DNA of 20,615 bases from Saccoglossus kowalevskii (lineage: Eukaryota > Hemichordata > Enteropneusta > Harrimaniidae), in the NCBI RefSeq assembly GCF_000003605.2, contig NW_003143298.1, positions 98,218 to 118,832 on the forward strand, written 5' to 3'. A model generated the notes under the pieces. The model was not told the origin of the DNA. It saw only the letters and a program-made list of their open reading frames with translations, and searched no databases. A program made the position numbers and the translations under genes. Below, piece by piece: positions 17,101 through 20,615 of this stretch (position 1 is its first letter; each line of letters starts with the position of its first letter).

Positions 17101-19388
17101 ATATTTGTTGGCAATATGTCTGTATATAAGCTGTATCCTCAGGGGCGGACATCCAGGCATTTTTACCGCCTGGCAACCATCACAAAAGCTGAATACTCTC
17201 AGAAAACAGTACTTTGGTATAGTTGTTAATACTCTCCTGAACTGTGTAACTAGATTACCCACCCCTACATGTGTAACATTTATAAATTTGAGTTTGTGGT
17301 GTTTTCTCCGCTTTTTTGACTGGTGTTCCACAGCAGCTCGCGCAAAGCCCATATAGAACGTAGAACGTTCTGTGACGTGGAATATGCCATATCTGGTACA
17401 ATATAGCAAAATACAAATGTACCTATATTAAGTGAGATCATAGCCACACTTGGTAGCAACAGTATGTCTATATTATATGAATTGGGCTATTATCAACAGT
17501 GTCCTACATAAACATGATACATATAACCCTGAATTAGTGGCATGATATTCTAAATTCCTGGCATAATAAACTTCCAGACAGCACAATTAAATTTTATCAT
17601 CCAGTTTTAGTGTGATGTAGTGAAATCTGATCACAGCTGTAAGCATACAATCTATGCAATCCCTGTGCTGAGGATCAAATATATGATATAAAACTATACT
17701 CTTGTAGAAACAAACACAGAGAATATTTATTAAGAATTGAAAAATCCCAACTGATTGGACACACGTAATGCGCCTTTACATAGATTCCATATTTTTTTTA
17801 CAACACTGAGGGCGCTTTCCAAACTTTGAAAATCAAATAGACCAATACTAACATTTTTTTTTTATCCCATGAGGTTAAACATTAAAATAAATGATCTATT
17901 TCATTGTGGTTTTATTTTATGCTGTTCACTAAACTCGCATAAACAATGAATCTAACAATCAACAGTGAAAAGGCCGATTTTGAGGCTTCTATGGTGAGAA
18001 AGTCCCACCATATCTTTTTTGCTTGGCAACTTAGATTACATGACTCATATCCAATATAGGTTGAATTTCAACTAACTACCTTCTCTTTTTCCTCCAGTAG
18101 TGAACATTGATGATTATTTGCTTCCCAAGACTCACTTTTACATTGACTGAGAGTATTGATGGTGAAACATACATCATACTGTTGTAAGGGATCCTAAATT
18201 GAGGCCTGGTAAGCAAATTAGTTAGCAATGACTCTCGCATACATTTTTCGTCCTAAAATAACGGTGACAGTTTGAACATTGTTATGAATCCAAAAGTTAC
18301 TCAATAACATTAACACAGCCATAGCAGCATAACAGTGAGATCGTTGTTTTGCGGCCACCAATCGTGCTATCTTCAAACGATATCACTATAAAGCATCACG
18401 CAAGAAGACATTTGATTCAGAAAAACAAATGAGTAAACGAAAAATTAAAATAGTGATAGACTTATTTATATAACTGTTGAGAGAATTTTTCAATTGTTTT
18501 AATCCGGCTTAAAACTTTCTTGTGACACACAGAAAAGCTTCAGCAAAGTGACACAAATAAAATAGAAAATGTTTTTATCATCAGCGCACATTTTAAGAAT
18601 ATTATACTTTAGTGAGATCTTTATAATTATGGAAAACACGATGCTATTATAATCACCATGTCTACTTGACCAGTAGTACGTCAAAAAGCACCTAACTACC
18701 ATAAAATCGGTATTAGAAGCTGCATTCCGAAAGGAAGCCGTTTCACAAATTCACCACTTATAAGCAGATGTTCCAATAGAAGCCACAAACCCCCCTGCCG
18801 TAGATTCCAATACAGATTTTTTACAATAATAGAACCACGCCTACACCATTTTGGCATATGACCGTTTGACAACTATTGTCCTCTTTCACAAAACAGTCCT
18901 TTTCACTATCTCAGTTTACATGAATGTCATAATTATTATTAAAATGAACATTTAGATCAATGAATACAGATTTTTTGTGAACTGCTATGCTCAAAAAGAG
19001 GAGGTCGCTTTCGACGTGGGTTCCATACTACACTTACAATATGCATGGGGGGTCAAATGTGCTGCTTATTTACACAAAATTTGAGCGTAATTGAGCATGA
19101 CGTCCATTGCCCTTTAAAAGAGGCAGAAAATCATCTCAAATTAGCAGCAAAACAATTCAGTAAGCTTAGCAATCACCTGCAAATGTTCCTGTATTTGTTT
19201 CTCATGTTGTTTAGCCAACTCTTGCTGCTGTTTATTAAAATGGTCTATCAGCATCTGTTTCTGCAGCTGCTGCTGTTGTTTGAGGCGCATCAAGTCTTCG
19301 TGTAACTGCTGTGATTGTAAATTTAATTCATTGGAATCAAGAACCATTTCTCGTGCTACAAACTCTTCCATATGTGAACCATTACTTT
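2011..19388 (-). CDS. HDAC4: Class IIa histone deacetylase, partial gene (15 exons, N-terminal half)
   Basis: Fifteen minus-strand exons with GT-AG borders and compatible phases join into one open frame of about 732 codons, numbered here from the first complete codon. Seen: Gln-rich coiled coil (~20-117), MEF2-binding helix EVKQRLQEF (124-132), RKTAS 14-3-3 site (Ser196), basic region [10 protein letters not shown] (213-222), LYTSPSLPN motif, [12 protein letters not shown] (Ser455), polyQ stretch, IKQE SUMO motif (Lys594), [11 protein letters not shown] (Ser658) and KHQCTCG...HPEHAG opening the deacetylase domain (~689). Known for the family: a MEF2 co-repressor that shuttles between nucleus and cytoplasm, held in the cytoplasm by 14-3-3 after CaMK/SIK phosphorylation. 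Only ~45 of ~430 catalytic residues are in the window; the GHH and HDVHHGNG catalytic motifs are beyond the left edge. Vertebrates have four paralogues. This looks like the single invertebrate type, but I cannot prove that from one locus. Confidence 0.96.
2800..2960. repeat. Isolated copy of the 157-bp array unit
   Basis: The stretch with CCAAAAATGACAAAAATATT, AATTAGAGAATTAAAGATAT, AAGGTACAT, CCAAGTATCAAAGCATTCAG and GAAGAAGTCGAAAA follows in the same order as units of the array at 13315-14300, closest to the unit ending at 14299. It lies inside the inverted-repeat element at 2449-3469. Confidence 0.85.
3106..3277. repeat. Inner inverted-repeat core with CRE-like hairpin and YY1-like site
   Basis: Arms TCGATTTCACGACGAAAACC (from 3119) and its near-complement at 3228-3249 differ at two bases. 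Outer GTCCGAAATT/AATTTCGGAAC arms extend the symmetry. At the centre TGACGCC-tcat-GGCGTCA (3158-3175) is a perfect 7-bp hairpin. Beside it CAAGATGGCGG (3188-3198) matches the YY1 core. Confidence 0.75.
3977..4120 (-). CDS. HDAC4: HDAC exon n: third 14-3-3 site
   Basis: Acceptor TTTTTTTTACAG and donor CTACAG|GTAAGCC; phase 1 to 1, 144 nt. It encodes (V)[19 protein letters not shown], then [19 protein letters not shown] and [21 protein letters not shown] equals the third 14-3-3 motif of human HDAC4 (Ser632), and FTTG(L) leads into the catalytic domain as in vertebrates. Sequence upstream and downstream in the longer frame is intronic. Confidence 0.97.
4399..4473. repeat. Dispersed CCACCCC/GGGCGCTT repeat, copy 1
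   Basis: CCCGGTCAAGCGTCCACCCC, then GCGCAATTTTTATATTCAGG and AAAGCGCCC. It shares order and spacing with the copies at about 4829-4890 and 9627-9693. Confidence 0.65.
4829..4890. repeat. Dispersed CCACCCC/GGGCGCTT repeat, copy 2
   Basis: CTCGGGTAAGCAGCCACCCC, an AAAAATCC stretch and GAGGACCTTGGGCGCTGA, in the same arrangement as copies 1 and 3. All copies are preceded by a related TCATTTGC/TCATTATTTG stretch, so the family unit is longer than the core. Confidence 0.65.
5042..5129 (-). CDS. HDAC4: HDAC exon m: short linker before the third 14-3-3 site
   Basis: Acceptor TTTTATCTTAG and donor CCAG|GTTTGTC (a weaker donor); phase 0 in, phase 1 out. It encodes [18 protein letters not shown], then [11 protein letters not shown]. 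The EQE(E/L) opening recalls the helical EQE...QQ segment that precedes the third 14-3-3 site in vertebrates. It is confirmed mainly by phase and position. Confidence 0.86.
5130..5565. other. Intron between exons l and m
   Basis: About 440 bp of AT-rich sequence. I see no exon, repeat or inverted element in it. Confidence 0.7.
5566..5892 (-). CDS. HDAC4: HDAC exon l: acidic/Ser-Pro region with SUMO motif
   Basis: Acceptor GTCATAG and donor CATAAG|GTAATTT; phase 0 to 0, 327 nt, 109 codons, the largest exon. It starts [20 protein letters not shown], passes through an Ala-rich acidic stretch, Ser/Pro repeats and [10 protein letters not shown], and ends [26 protein letters not shown] followed by acidic residues corresponds to VKQEPIES of human HDAC4, the SUMO acceptor site (Lys559), here at about Lys594. 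The start of the exon resembles the EE(T/A)EEEL stretch of vertebrates. The antisense Ala/Ser-rich frame at 5753-5944 is a shadow. Confidence 0.96.
5893..6909. other. Intron between exons k and l
   Basis: The right-hand half of the transcribed intron carries the 33-bp minisatellite (about 5985-6440). A 9-bp hairpin, GATGAAAAA/TTTTTCATC, lies at 6689-6710. The rest is unremarkable. Confidence 0.75.
5985..6440. repeat. 33-bp minisatellite
   Basis: About 13-14 diverged units of the form CTTGTATTCATATGGAGATT plus GTAAACAGCCACA. Because 33 is a multiple of three, frames stay open on both strands and give artificial 11-residue repeats ([11 protein letters not shown]-like on +, [11 protein letters not shown]-like on -). 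A later duplication of four units at 133-bp spacing (6195 and 6328) adds one base and breaks the register. Confidence 0.93.
6910..7081 (-). CDS. HDAC4: HDAC exon k: second 14-3-3 site and polyQ stretch
   Basis: Acceptor AAATGTTTCAG and donor CAAGTG|GTAAGTT; phase 2 in, phase 0 out. It reads [18 protein letters not shown], then [20 protein letters not shown] and [30 protein letters not shown] is identical to the second 14-3-3 site of vertebrate HDAC4 (human Ser467), followed as in vertebrates by [10 protein letters not shown]. The longest Met-initiated frame over these bases (6845-7090) is in the wrong register and gives a meaningless Thr-rich peptide. Confidence 0.97.
7082..8279. other. Intron between exons j and k
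   Basis: About 1.2 kb, strongly AT-rich at 7500-7700. The 95-codon minus frame at 7873-8160 shows no domain or bias I can defend. A 13-bp inverted repeat (7900-7912 and 8123-8135) brackets most of that frame. Confidence 0.65.
8280..8391 (-). CDS. HDAC4: HDAC exon j: linker before the second 14-3-3 site
   Basis: Acceptor TTTTGAATAG and donor ATACG|GTGAGTT; phase 1 in, phase 2 out. It encodes (T)[18 protein letters not shown], then [18 protein letters not shown](R). It carries no domain of its own, but its phase is the one needed to connect exon i with the [10 protein letters not shown] exon, and the Arg codon at its end is split between the two. No Met-initiated frame covers it. Confidence 0.86.
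8392..8832. other. Intron between exons i and j
   Basis: About 440 bp of AT-rich sequence with no exon, repeat or inverted element that I can support. Confidence 0.65.
8833..8952 (-). CDS. HDAC4: HDAC exon i: linker
   Basis: Acceptor TTGTTTTCAG and donor GCAA|GTAAGTG; phase 1 to 1, 120 nt. It encodes [20 protein letters not shown], then [19 protein letters not shown]. It lies between the LYTSPSLPN exon and the second 14-3-3 exon, where vertebrate family members carry a divergent Pro/Leu-rich linker. The start of the longer frame (to 9016) is intron read-through. Confidence 0.88.
8953..10271. other. Intron between exons h and i
   Basis: Contains an (AAAT)n tract at about 9357-9370, the third copy of the dispersed CCACCCC motif, and ACCGGTA palindromes near 10012 and 10076. 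Short frames here (9547-9732, 10155-10364) have no coding support; the latter runs into the antisense of exon h. Confidence 0.7.
9627..9693. repeat. Dispersed CCACCCC/GGGCGCTT repeat, copy 3
   Basis: TCCGGGCATAAGTCCACCCC, TTTTTTGCAAATTTTCCATG and TTCAGGACCCTGGGCGCTTA. This is the most complete of the three copies in the window. Confidence 0.65.
10272..10404 (-). CDS. HDAC4: HDAC exon h: linker
   Basis: Acceptor TTTGTTTATAG and donor CATG|GTAAGTC; phase 0 in, phase 1 out. It encodes [20 protein letters not shown], then [24 protein letters not shown] split over two stretches without a stop. I see no recognisable domain, but the frame stays open, the splice sites are strong and the phases fit both neighbours. 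A GT inside it (AG|GTTAGG at about 10336) was not used, because the resulting intron would be only about 37 nt. Confidence 0.83.
10405..11412. other. Intron between exons g and h, mostly satellite
   Basis: Roughly two thirds of this 1-kb intron is the 170-bp satellite and its diverged flanks; the remaining bases next to the exons are plain intron. Confidence 0.8.
10532..11290. repeat. 170-bp dimeric satellite array
   Basis: GTGAATTGCACATATTTGCA starts at 10621, 10791, 10961 and 11131, an exact 170-bp period, with only a handful of differences between units. Each unit holds two related halves: the second (GTTGAATTTCACATATGTAT) starts 78 bp after the first. A more diverged half lies at 10532 and a degenerate one at about 11321. 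Since 170 is not a multiple of three, the near-identical 65-codon frames at 10676, 10846 and 11016 each lie in a different register and are artefacts. Confidence 0.96.
11413..11556 (-). CDS. HDAC4: HDAC exon g: LYTSPSLPN motif
   Basis: Acceptor CTGTTCCCAG and donor CAACCA|GTAAGTG; phase 0 to 0, 144 nt, 48 codons. It encodes [20 protein letters not shown], then [20 protein letters not shown] and a Thr/Pro-rich tail. [10 protein letters not shown](S/T)LGLP is a signature of class IIa deacetylases between the nuclear localisation region and the second 14-3-3 site. The exon lies about 120 bp from the edge of the 170-bp satellite array. Confidence 0.95.
12088..12333 (+). CDS. Short frame inside the inverted-repeat element, unknown product
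   Basis: 81 codons starting [20 protein letters not shown], followed by a strongly basic [10 protein letters not shown] segment and ending TRLVWK. The start lies in AAAAATGG, a good context. I do not recognise a family. A hydrophobic N-terminal helix followed by an Arg-rich helix could be the retained N-terminus of a deleted transposase, since short elements often keep such ends. It may equally be non-coding. Its GC content follows the element, not the host intron. Confidence 0.3.
   Translation: MDDAREVLFLLLACFVLILKRRAQERERRRTTYLDAHKQYTTGVTEIQRFINACRRQRTKFILSTIGAAVRSTTVTRLVWK
12413..12589. repeat. Cluster of five CTTAGCCCGTGCTAAG palindromes
   Basis: Copies at 12413-12433 (CGCTTAGCCC-T-GGGCTAAGCG, fully symmetrical), 12449-12463, 12515-12530, 12547-12562 (opposite orientation) and 12574-12589. 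A sixth lies near the other end of the element at 12023-12037. They resemble subterminal protein-binding repeats of DNA transposons. Confidence 0.88.
12761..12879 (-). CDS. HDAC4: HDAC exon f: Ser/Pro/Gly linker
   Basis: Acceptor TTTTATTTCAG and donor GCAGAG|GTTAGTT; phase 1 in, phase 0 out. With the split Ile codon it encodes [20 protein letters not shown], then [20 protein letters not shown]. The block [10 protein letters not shown] is shared word for word with vertebrate HDAC4, so this is a confident exon although no Met-initiated frame marks it. The rest is low-complexity linker, probably disordered. Confidence 0.93.
12990..13020 (+). repeat. G-run tract with quadruplex potential
   Basis: Six consecutive runs of three to five G separated by single T, on the + strand, which is the template strand of the deacetylase gene. 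This fits the classical quadruplex pattern several times over. Confidence 0.85.
13315..14300. repeat. Complex array of ~157-bp units in two ~500-bp higher-order copies
   Basis: The unit contains CACTTTTTACCAAAAATGAC, AATTAGAGAATTGAAGATAT, AAATGAACAAATCTGAGAGA and GAAGTCGAAAA. It recurs at about 157-bp spacing (near 13490, 13650, 13972, 14131). ACAAGCAGCCTSTCGGCTGA with AGCTCCGCTGTTAGCAATGC opens a higher-order copy at 13315 and again at 13816, exactly 501 bp later. Units ending in CCAAGTATCAAAGCATTCAG close each copy. Confidence 0.92.
14297..14455. repeat. Two tandem ~80-bp units, each ending in a hairpin
   Basis: Copies at 14297-14374 and 14375-14455 read AAAAAGTAAAACATTGACAC, then CACTSATATGATAAGCT and a stem. 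In the second copy AGCTCCGCT-CGAC-AAA-GTCG-AC-AGCGGAGCT folds into a 13-bp stem with a two-base bulge. The first copy differs by changes that stay G-U pairable on + strand RNA. Confidence 0.9.
14771..14890 (-). CDS. HDAC4: HDAC exon e: first 14-3-3 serine and nuclear localisation region
   Basis: Acceptor CCATCTCCAG and donor TCAA|GTAAGTA; phase 1 in and phase 1 out, 120 nt. The exon encodes (A)[15 protein letters not shown], then [15 protein letters not shown] and CSLKRKPLS. Ser196 completes RKTAS, the counterpart of human HDAC4 Ser246. The dense Arg/Lys stretch matches the family's nuclear localisation signal with its RRSSPLLRR core. The frame on the opposite strand over the same bases (about 14740-14937) is an antisense shadow. 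Confidence 0.96.
14891..15260. other. Intron between exons d and e
   Basis: About 370 bp of AT-rich sequence; a short TTTTAAAGATC phrase occurs twice (15098 and 15131). Otherwise I see nothing notable. Confidence 0.7.
15261..15376 (-). CDS. HDAC4: HDAC exon d: linker leading into the first 14-3-3 site
   Basis: Acceptor TTTGTTTTGTAG and donor ACCG|GTAAGAA; phase 2 in, phase 1 out. The exon encodes [20 protein letters not shown], followed by [18 protein letters not shown]. The order SSLxxxSPPxSGVSxxYxHxVLGxYDxxFPLRKT follows vertebrate HDAC4. The last codons give the RKT of the RKTAS 14-3-3 motif, and the next exon supplies the rest. Confidence 0.95.
15377..15843. other. Intron between exons c and d
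   Basis: About 470 bp of AT-rich sequence with an (AT)n patch near 15596-15603 and ATATAGAT phrases near 15750. I see no exon or element. Confidence 0.7.
15844..15958 (-). CDS. HDAC4: HDAC exon c: MEF2-binding helix
   Basis: Acceptor CTTTTCCTAG and donor TTG|GTAAGTC; phase 1 in, phase 2 out. The exon encodes [20 protein letters not shown], then [18 protein letters not shown] with the Trp codon split by the donor. EVK.(K/R)LQEF(V/L)LSK is the conserved amphipathic helix with which class IIa deacetylases bind the MADS/MEF2 domain, here with its Leu and Phe contacts kept (L129, F132, L134). No Met-initiated frame covers this exon, so a simple long-frame scan would miss it. Confidence 0.94.
15959..16721. 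other. Intron between exons b and c
   Basis: Holds the small TTAA-flanked inverted-repeat element at 16261-16425. The + frame at 16037-16231 shows no family signature. Confidence 0.7.
16261..16425. mobile_element. ~160-bp inverted-repeat element flanked by TTAA
   Basis: The left end AGCAGGAGGGTGGTCACCT and the reverse complement of the right end, AGCAGGGGAGTTGTCACCT, differ at three positions. Symmetry continues into TRCGCACA. Both ends are bordered by TTAA (16261-16264 and 16422-16425). The interior carries several CpG and no long frame. TTAA duplication is the habit of piggyBac-type transposons, so this may be one of their miniature derivatives. Confidence 0.72.
16722..16863 (-). CDS. HDAC4: HDAC exon b: second half of the coiled coil
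   Basis: The donor GGAA|GTAAGAG is clear. The exon encodes [17 protein letters not shown] and continues through [20 protein letters not shown], corresponding to the family's ELLE-Q-(R/K)-LE...EQ coil. It starts in phase 0 and ends in phase 1, so it joins exon a and exon c. Two acceptors fit the phase: TTTTACAG at 16864-16865 (preferred, because it gives nearly the family spacing between EHL and ELLE) or CAACAG at 16882-16883, which would add six residues (SQLVLQ). Upstream in-frame codons beyond these are intron. Confidence 0.92.
16864..19176. other. Large intron between exons a and b
   Basis: 2.3 kb. It holds a diverged repeat at about 17003-17480 and a possible cassette exon at 18080-18193. 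Two similar TAGATTCCA...ATTTTTTACAA phrases occur at about 17780 and 18801. Frames at 17062-17409 (both strands) and 18499-18702 show no domain. Confidence 0.65.
17003..17480. repeat. Diverged short repeats
   Basis: AGCATGGCCATATTTGGTAG at about 17008 recurs as AGCATGGTCATATTTGTTGG at about 17092 and more distantly as ATAGCCACACTTGGTAGCAA at about 17441. Each is followed by a (C/G)TATATT-type phrase. A different stretch, 17150-17400, separates the second and third copies. Confidence 0.5.
19177..19388 (-). CDS. HDAC4: HDAC exon a: N-terminal Gln-rich coiled coil
   Basis: Acceptor ...CCTCACAG after a T-rich tract at 19389-19390 and donor CAG|GTGATT. The exon enters at codon position 2 and leaves in phase 0 (70 full codons). 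It encodes SNGSHMEEF, then a helical stretch with [16 protein letters not shown] and [11 protein letters not shown]. This matches the family's N-terminal region (LKQ..QIQ.Q.LI..F...QE.L..QH..Q..EH), which forms the Gln-rich oligomerisation helix. The first in-frame Met inside the exon is residue 6 (HMEEF). A coding exon upstream is expected if the phase-1 junction is translated; otherwise that Met is the start. The longer frame past both borders is intron read-through. Confidence 0.94.
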
Positions 19389-20615
19389 CTGTGAGGCACA
19401 AAAATAGAACAACAAAAGCTCAGAATGAGTGCGCTGAAGGTATTGGAGACAGAGCTTAAAGGCATGACATATATAGGAAATGTTTGAAATTATTTGCACT
19501 GGTTCAAGTTAAAAACTTGGGGTAAACTATATCTCCATCACGATTGGAAATAGCATCCTGTCACAGAATGCAAACGTTTCGCATATCACAAAATGTTTTT
19601 TCTCGTTGCCATTTCAGGCAAGTTTATCTCTCATTAAATTATTCTATAATAATATGTACATTGTATAAGGTTATCACAAGAATACCGCAAAGTATGCACA
19701 CAGGTGGTATAGGAACACATCAACCTTCGTTACAAAATCCTTTTGTCAAACACGATGTGGTGCTTTAATAGCCGAAAGTCTGGAAACTAACAATGGAATG
19801 AACATTTAATTATACGTATTAGACAAAAGCTATGCCTTCTACTACCAATTACAAGTCTGCATGTCATGGATGCTTCACAAAATTATCTGGTGAAAACTTT
19901 TTTGTTGGAACCTATCACACTCATGTGATAACCGTCATCACAGTGTAGCCATTCATGACATGGCTCAACATATTAAACCGATTCAAGATAAAGCAAGTAG
20001 CGTGTGCAGTTTGATTATATTGATTTTGTCATCTGAAACTACACAATTATACTTGCATATTGTTTAGCCTGTCTTGGGTTTAACTTACAACTTATACCAC
20101 TTAAAGTGCCTGTGAAATGGCTGCTATTCTCACGCCTAAAATTATCCATTGATACATAAATATTATTTTTTTATGTTTCTGAGCATGAATTATTTTTTTA
20201 AGTGAAAAATGTGTTTTAAACTCAATCTACGGCAACTTTATTTTTGTGTATTTTAAAACGAGGCTCCTTATTAGCTTCTTACTTGCATACAGAAATTCCC
20301 CTTGTGACGTCAGAAGGGGAAGTCGCATGGCAGCTTGCATTGCCGATACGTGTAAATAAGGCAGATTTCCTCTGCAGTTTTCTCATCTTTGACTAAATTT
20401 TCACTTATGTACTTGTTCGTCGAGGAGGAATGGACCATAATGAACACATAGTATCAATTTTTGTTGCATGGGGTTGAGTTAGATGCGAAAATATGTTCGT
20501 TCTGGTGTAGCTGGTCACCGTGATCGTCAGCGGTGCATGTTTGTACACTGTCGCAAAAATAGAAAAATTGACGTTGGAATTATCTCGTTATTTAGCAGGT
20601 TACTAGCACGTCACT
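19389..20615. other. Region upstream of exon a
   Basis: Intron or 5' flank. 19400-20080 is AT-rich with no exon I can support; 20089 and 20283 each border a good minus-strand donor (GTAAGT, GTAAGA). A CRE-centred palindrome lies at 20296-20321. No promoter element with a defined start can be called. Confidence 0.6.
20296..20321. promoter_or_regulatory. 26-bp palindrome centred on a perfect CRE
   Basis: TTCCCCTT-G-TGACGTCA-G-AAGGGGAA is symmetrical except for one G/G pair. TGACGTCA is the full cyclic-AMP response element bound by CREB/ATF proteins. It may be a regulatory site near the 5' end of the gene or part of a repeated element. Confidence 0.55.

Overview
This is an AT-rich animal genomic segment filled by one multi-exon gene on the minus strand. 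I place 15 coding exons, each with GT-AG borders and matching codon phases. Joined, they give an open frame of about 732 codons covering the N-terminal regulatory half and the first ~45 residues of the catalytic domain of a class IIa histone deacetylase (HDAC4/5/7/9 family). Hallmarks read directly from the exons are a Gln-rich coiled coil, a MEF2-binding helix, three 14-3-3 phosphosites (RKTAS, RTQSAP, RAQSSP), a basic nuclear localisation region, an IKQE SUMO motif and the C-x-C-x5-H start of the structural zinc site. The catalytic centre lies beyond the left edge and the 5' end lies near or beyond the right edge, so the gene is partial at both ends. The exon layout, the single family-wide type of sequence and the repeat-rich introns suggest an invertebrate, perhaps a non-vertebrate deuterostome such as a hemichordate. 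The species is inference only.

Layout from right (5') to left (3'): 19389-20615 is upstream sequence with a CRE-centred palindrome and a possible alternative first exon. 19177-14771 carries the coiled coil, MEF2 helix, first 14-3-3 site and nuclear localisation exons. 12879-8280 carries Ser/Pro/Gly-rich linker exons. 7081-3977 carries the second 14-3-3 site, a polyQ stretch, the SUMO exon and the third 14-3-3 site. 2144-2011 opens the deacetylase domain. 1-2010 is intron, with a CpG-richer stretch at about 130-700 holding a perfect RFX X-box.

The introns are the unusual part. They hold a 33-bp minisatellite (about 5985-6440), a 170-bp dimeric satellite (about 10532-11290) and a complex array of ~157-bp units with hairpin ends (13315-14455). 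One unit of that array also lies inside a ~1 kb terminal-inverted-repeat element at 2449-3469. There are two further inverted-repeat elements, at 11909-12609 (flanked by TA, with a row of palindromes and a short + strand frame) and 16261-16425 (flanked by TTAA), and a dispersed motif in three copies. Most long reading frames outside the exons come from these repeats or are exon shadows. I found no rRNA, tRNA, CRISPR or prokaryote-type feature.
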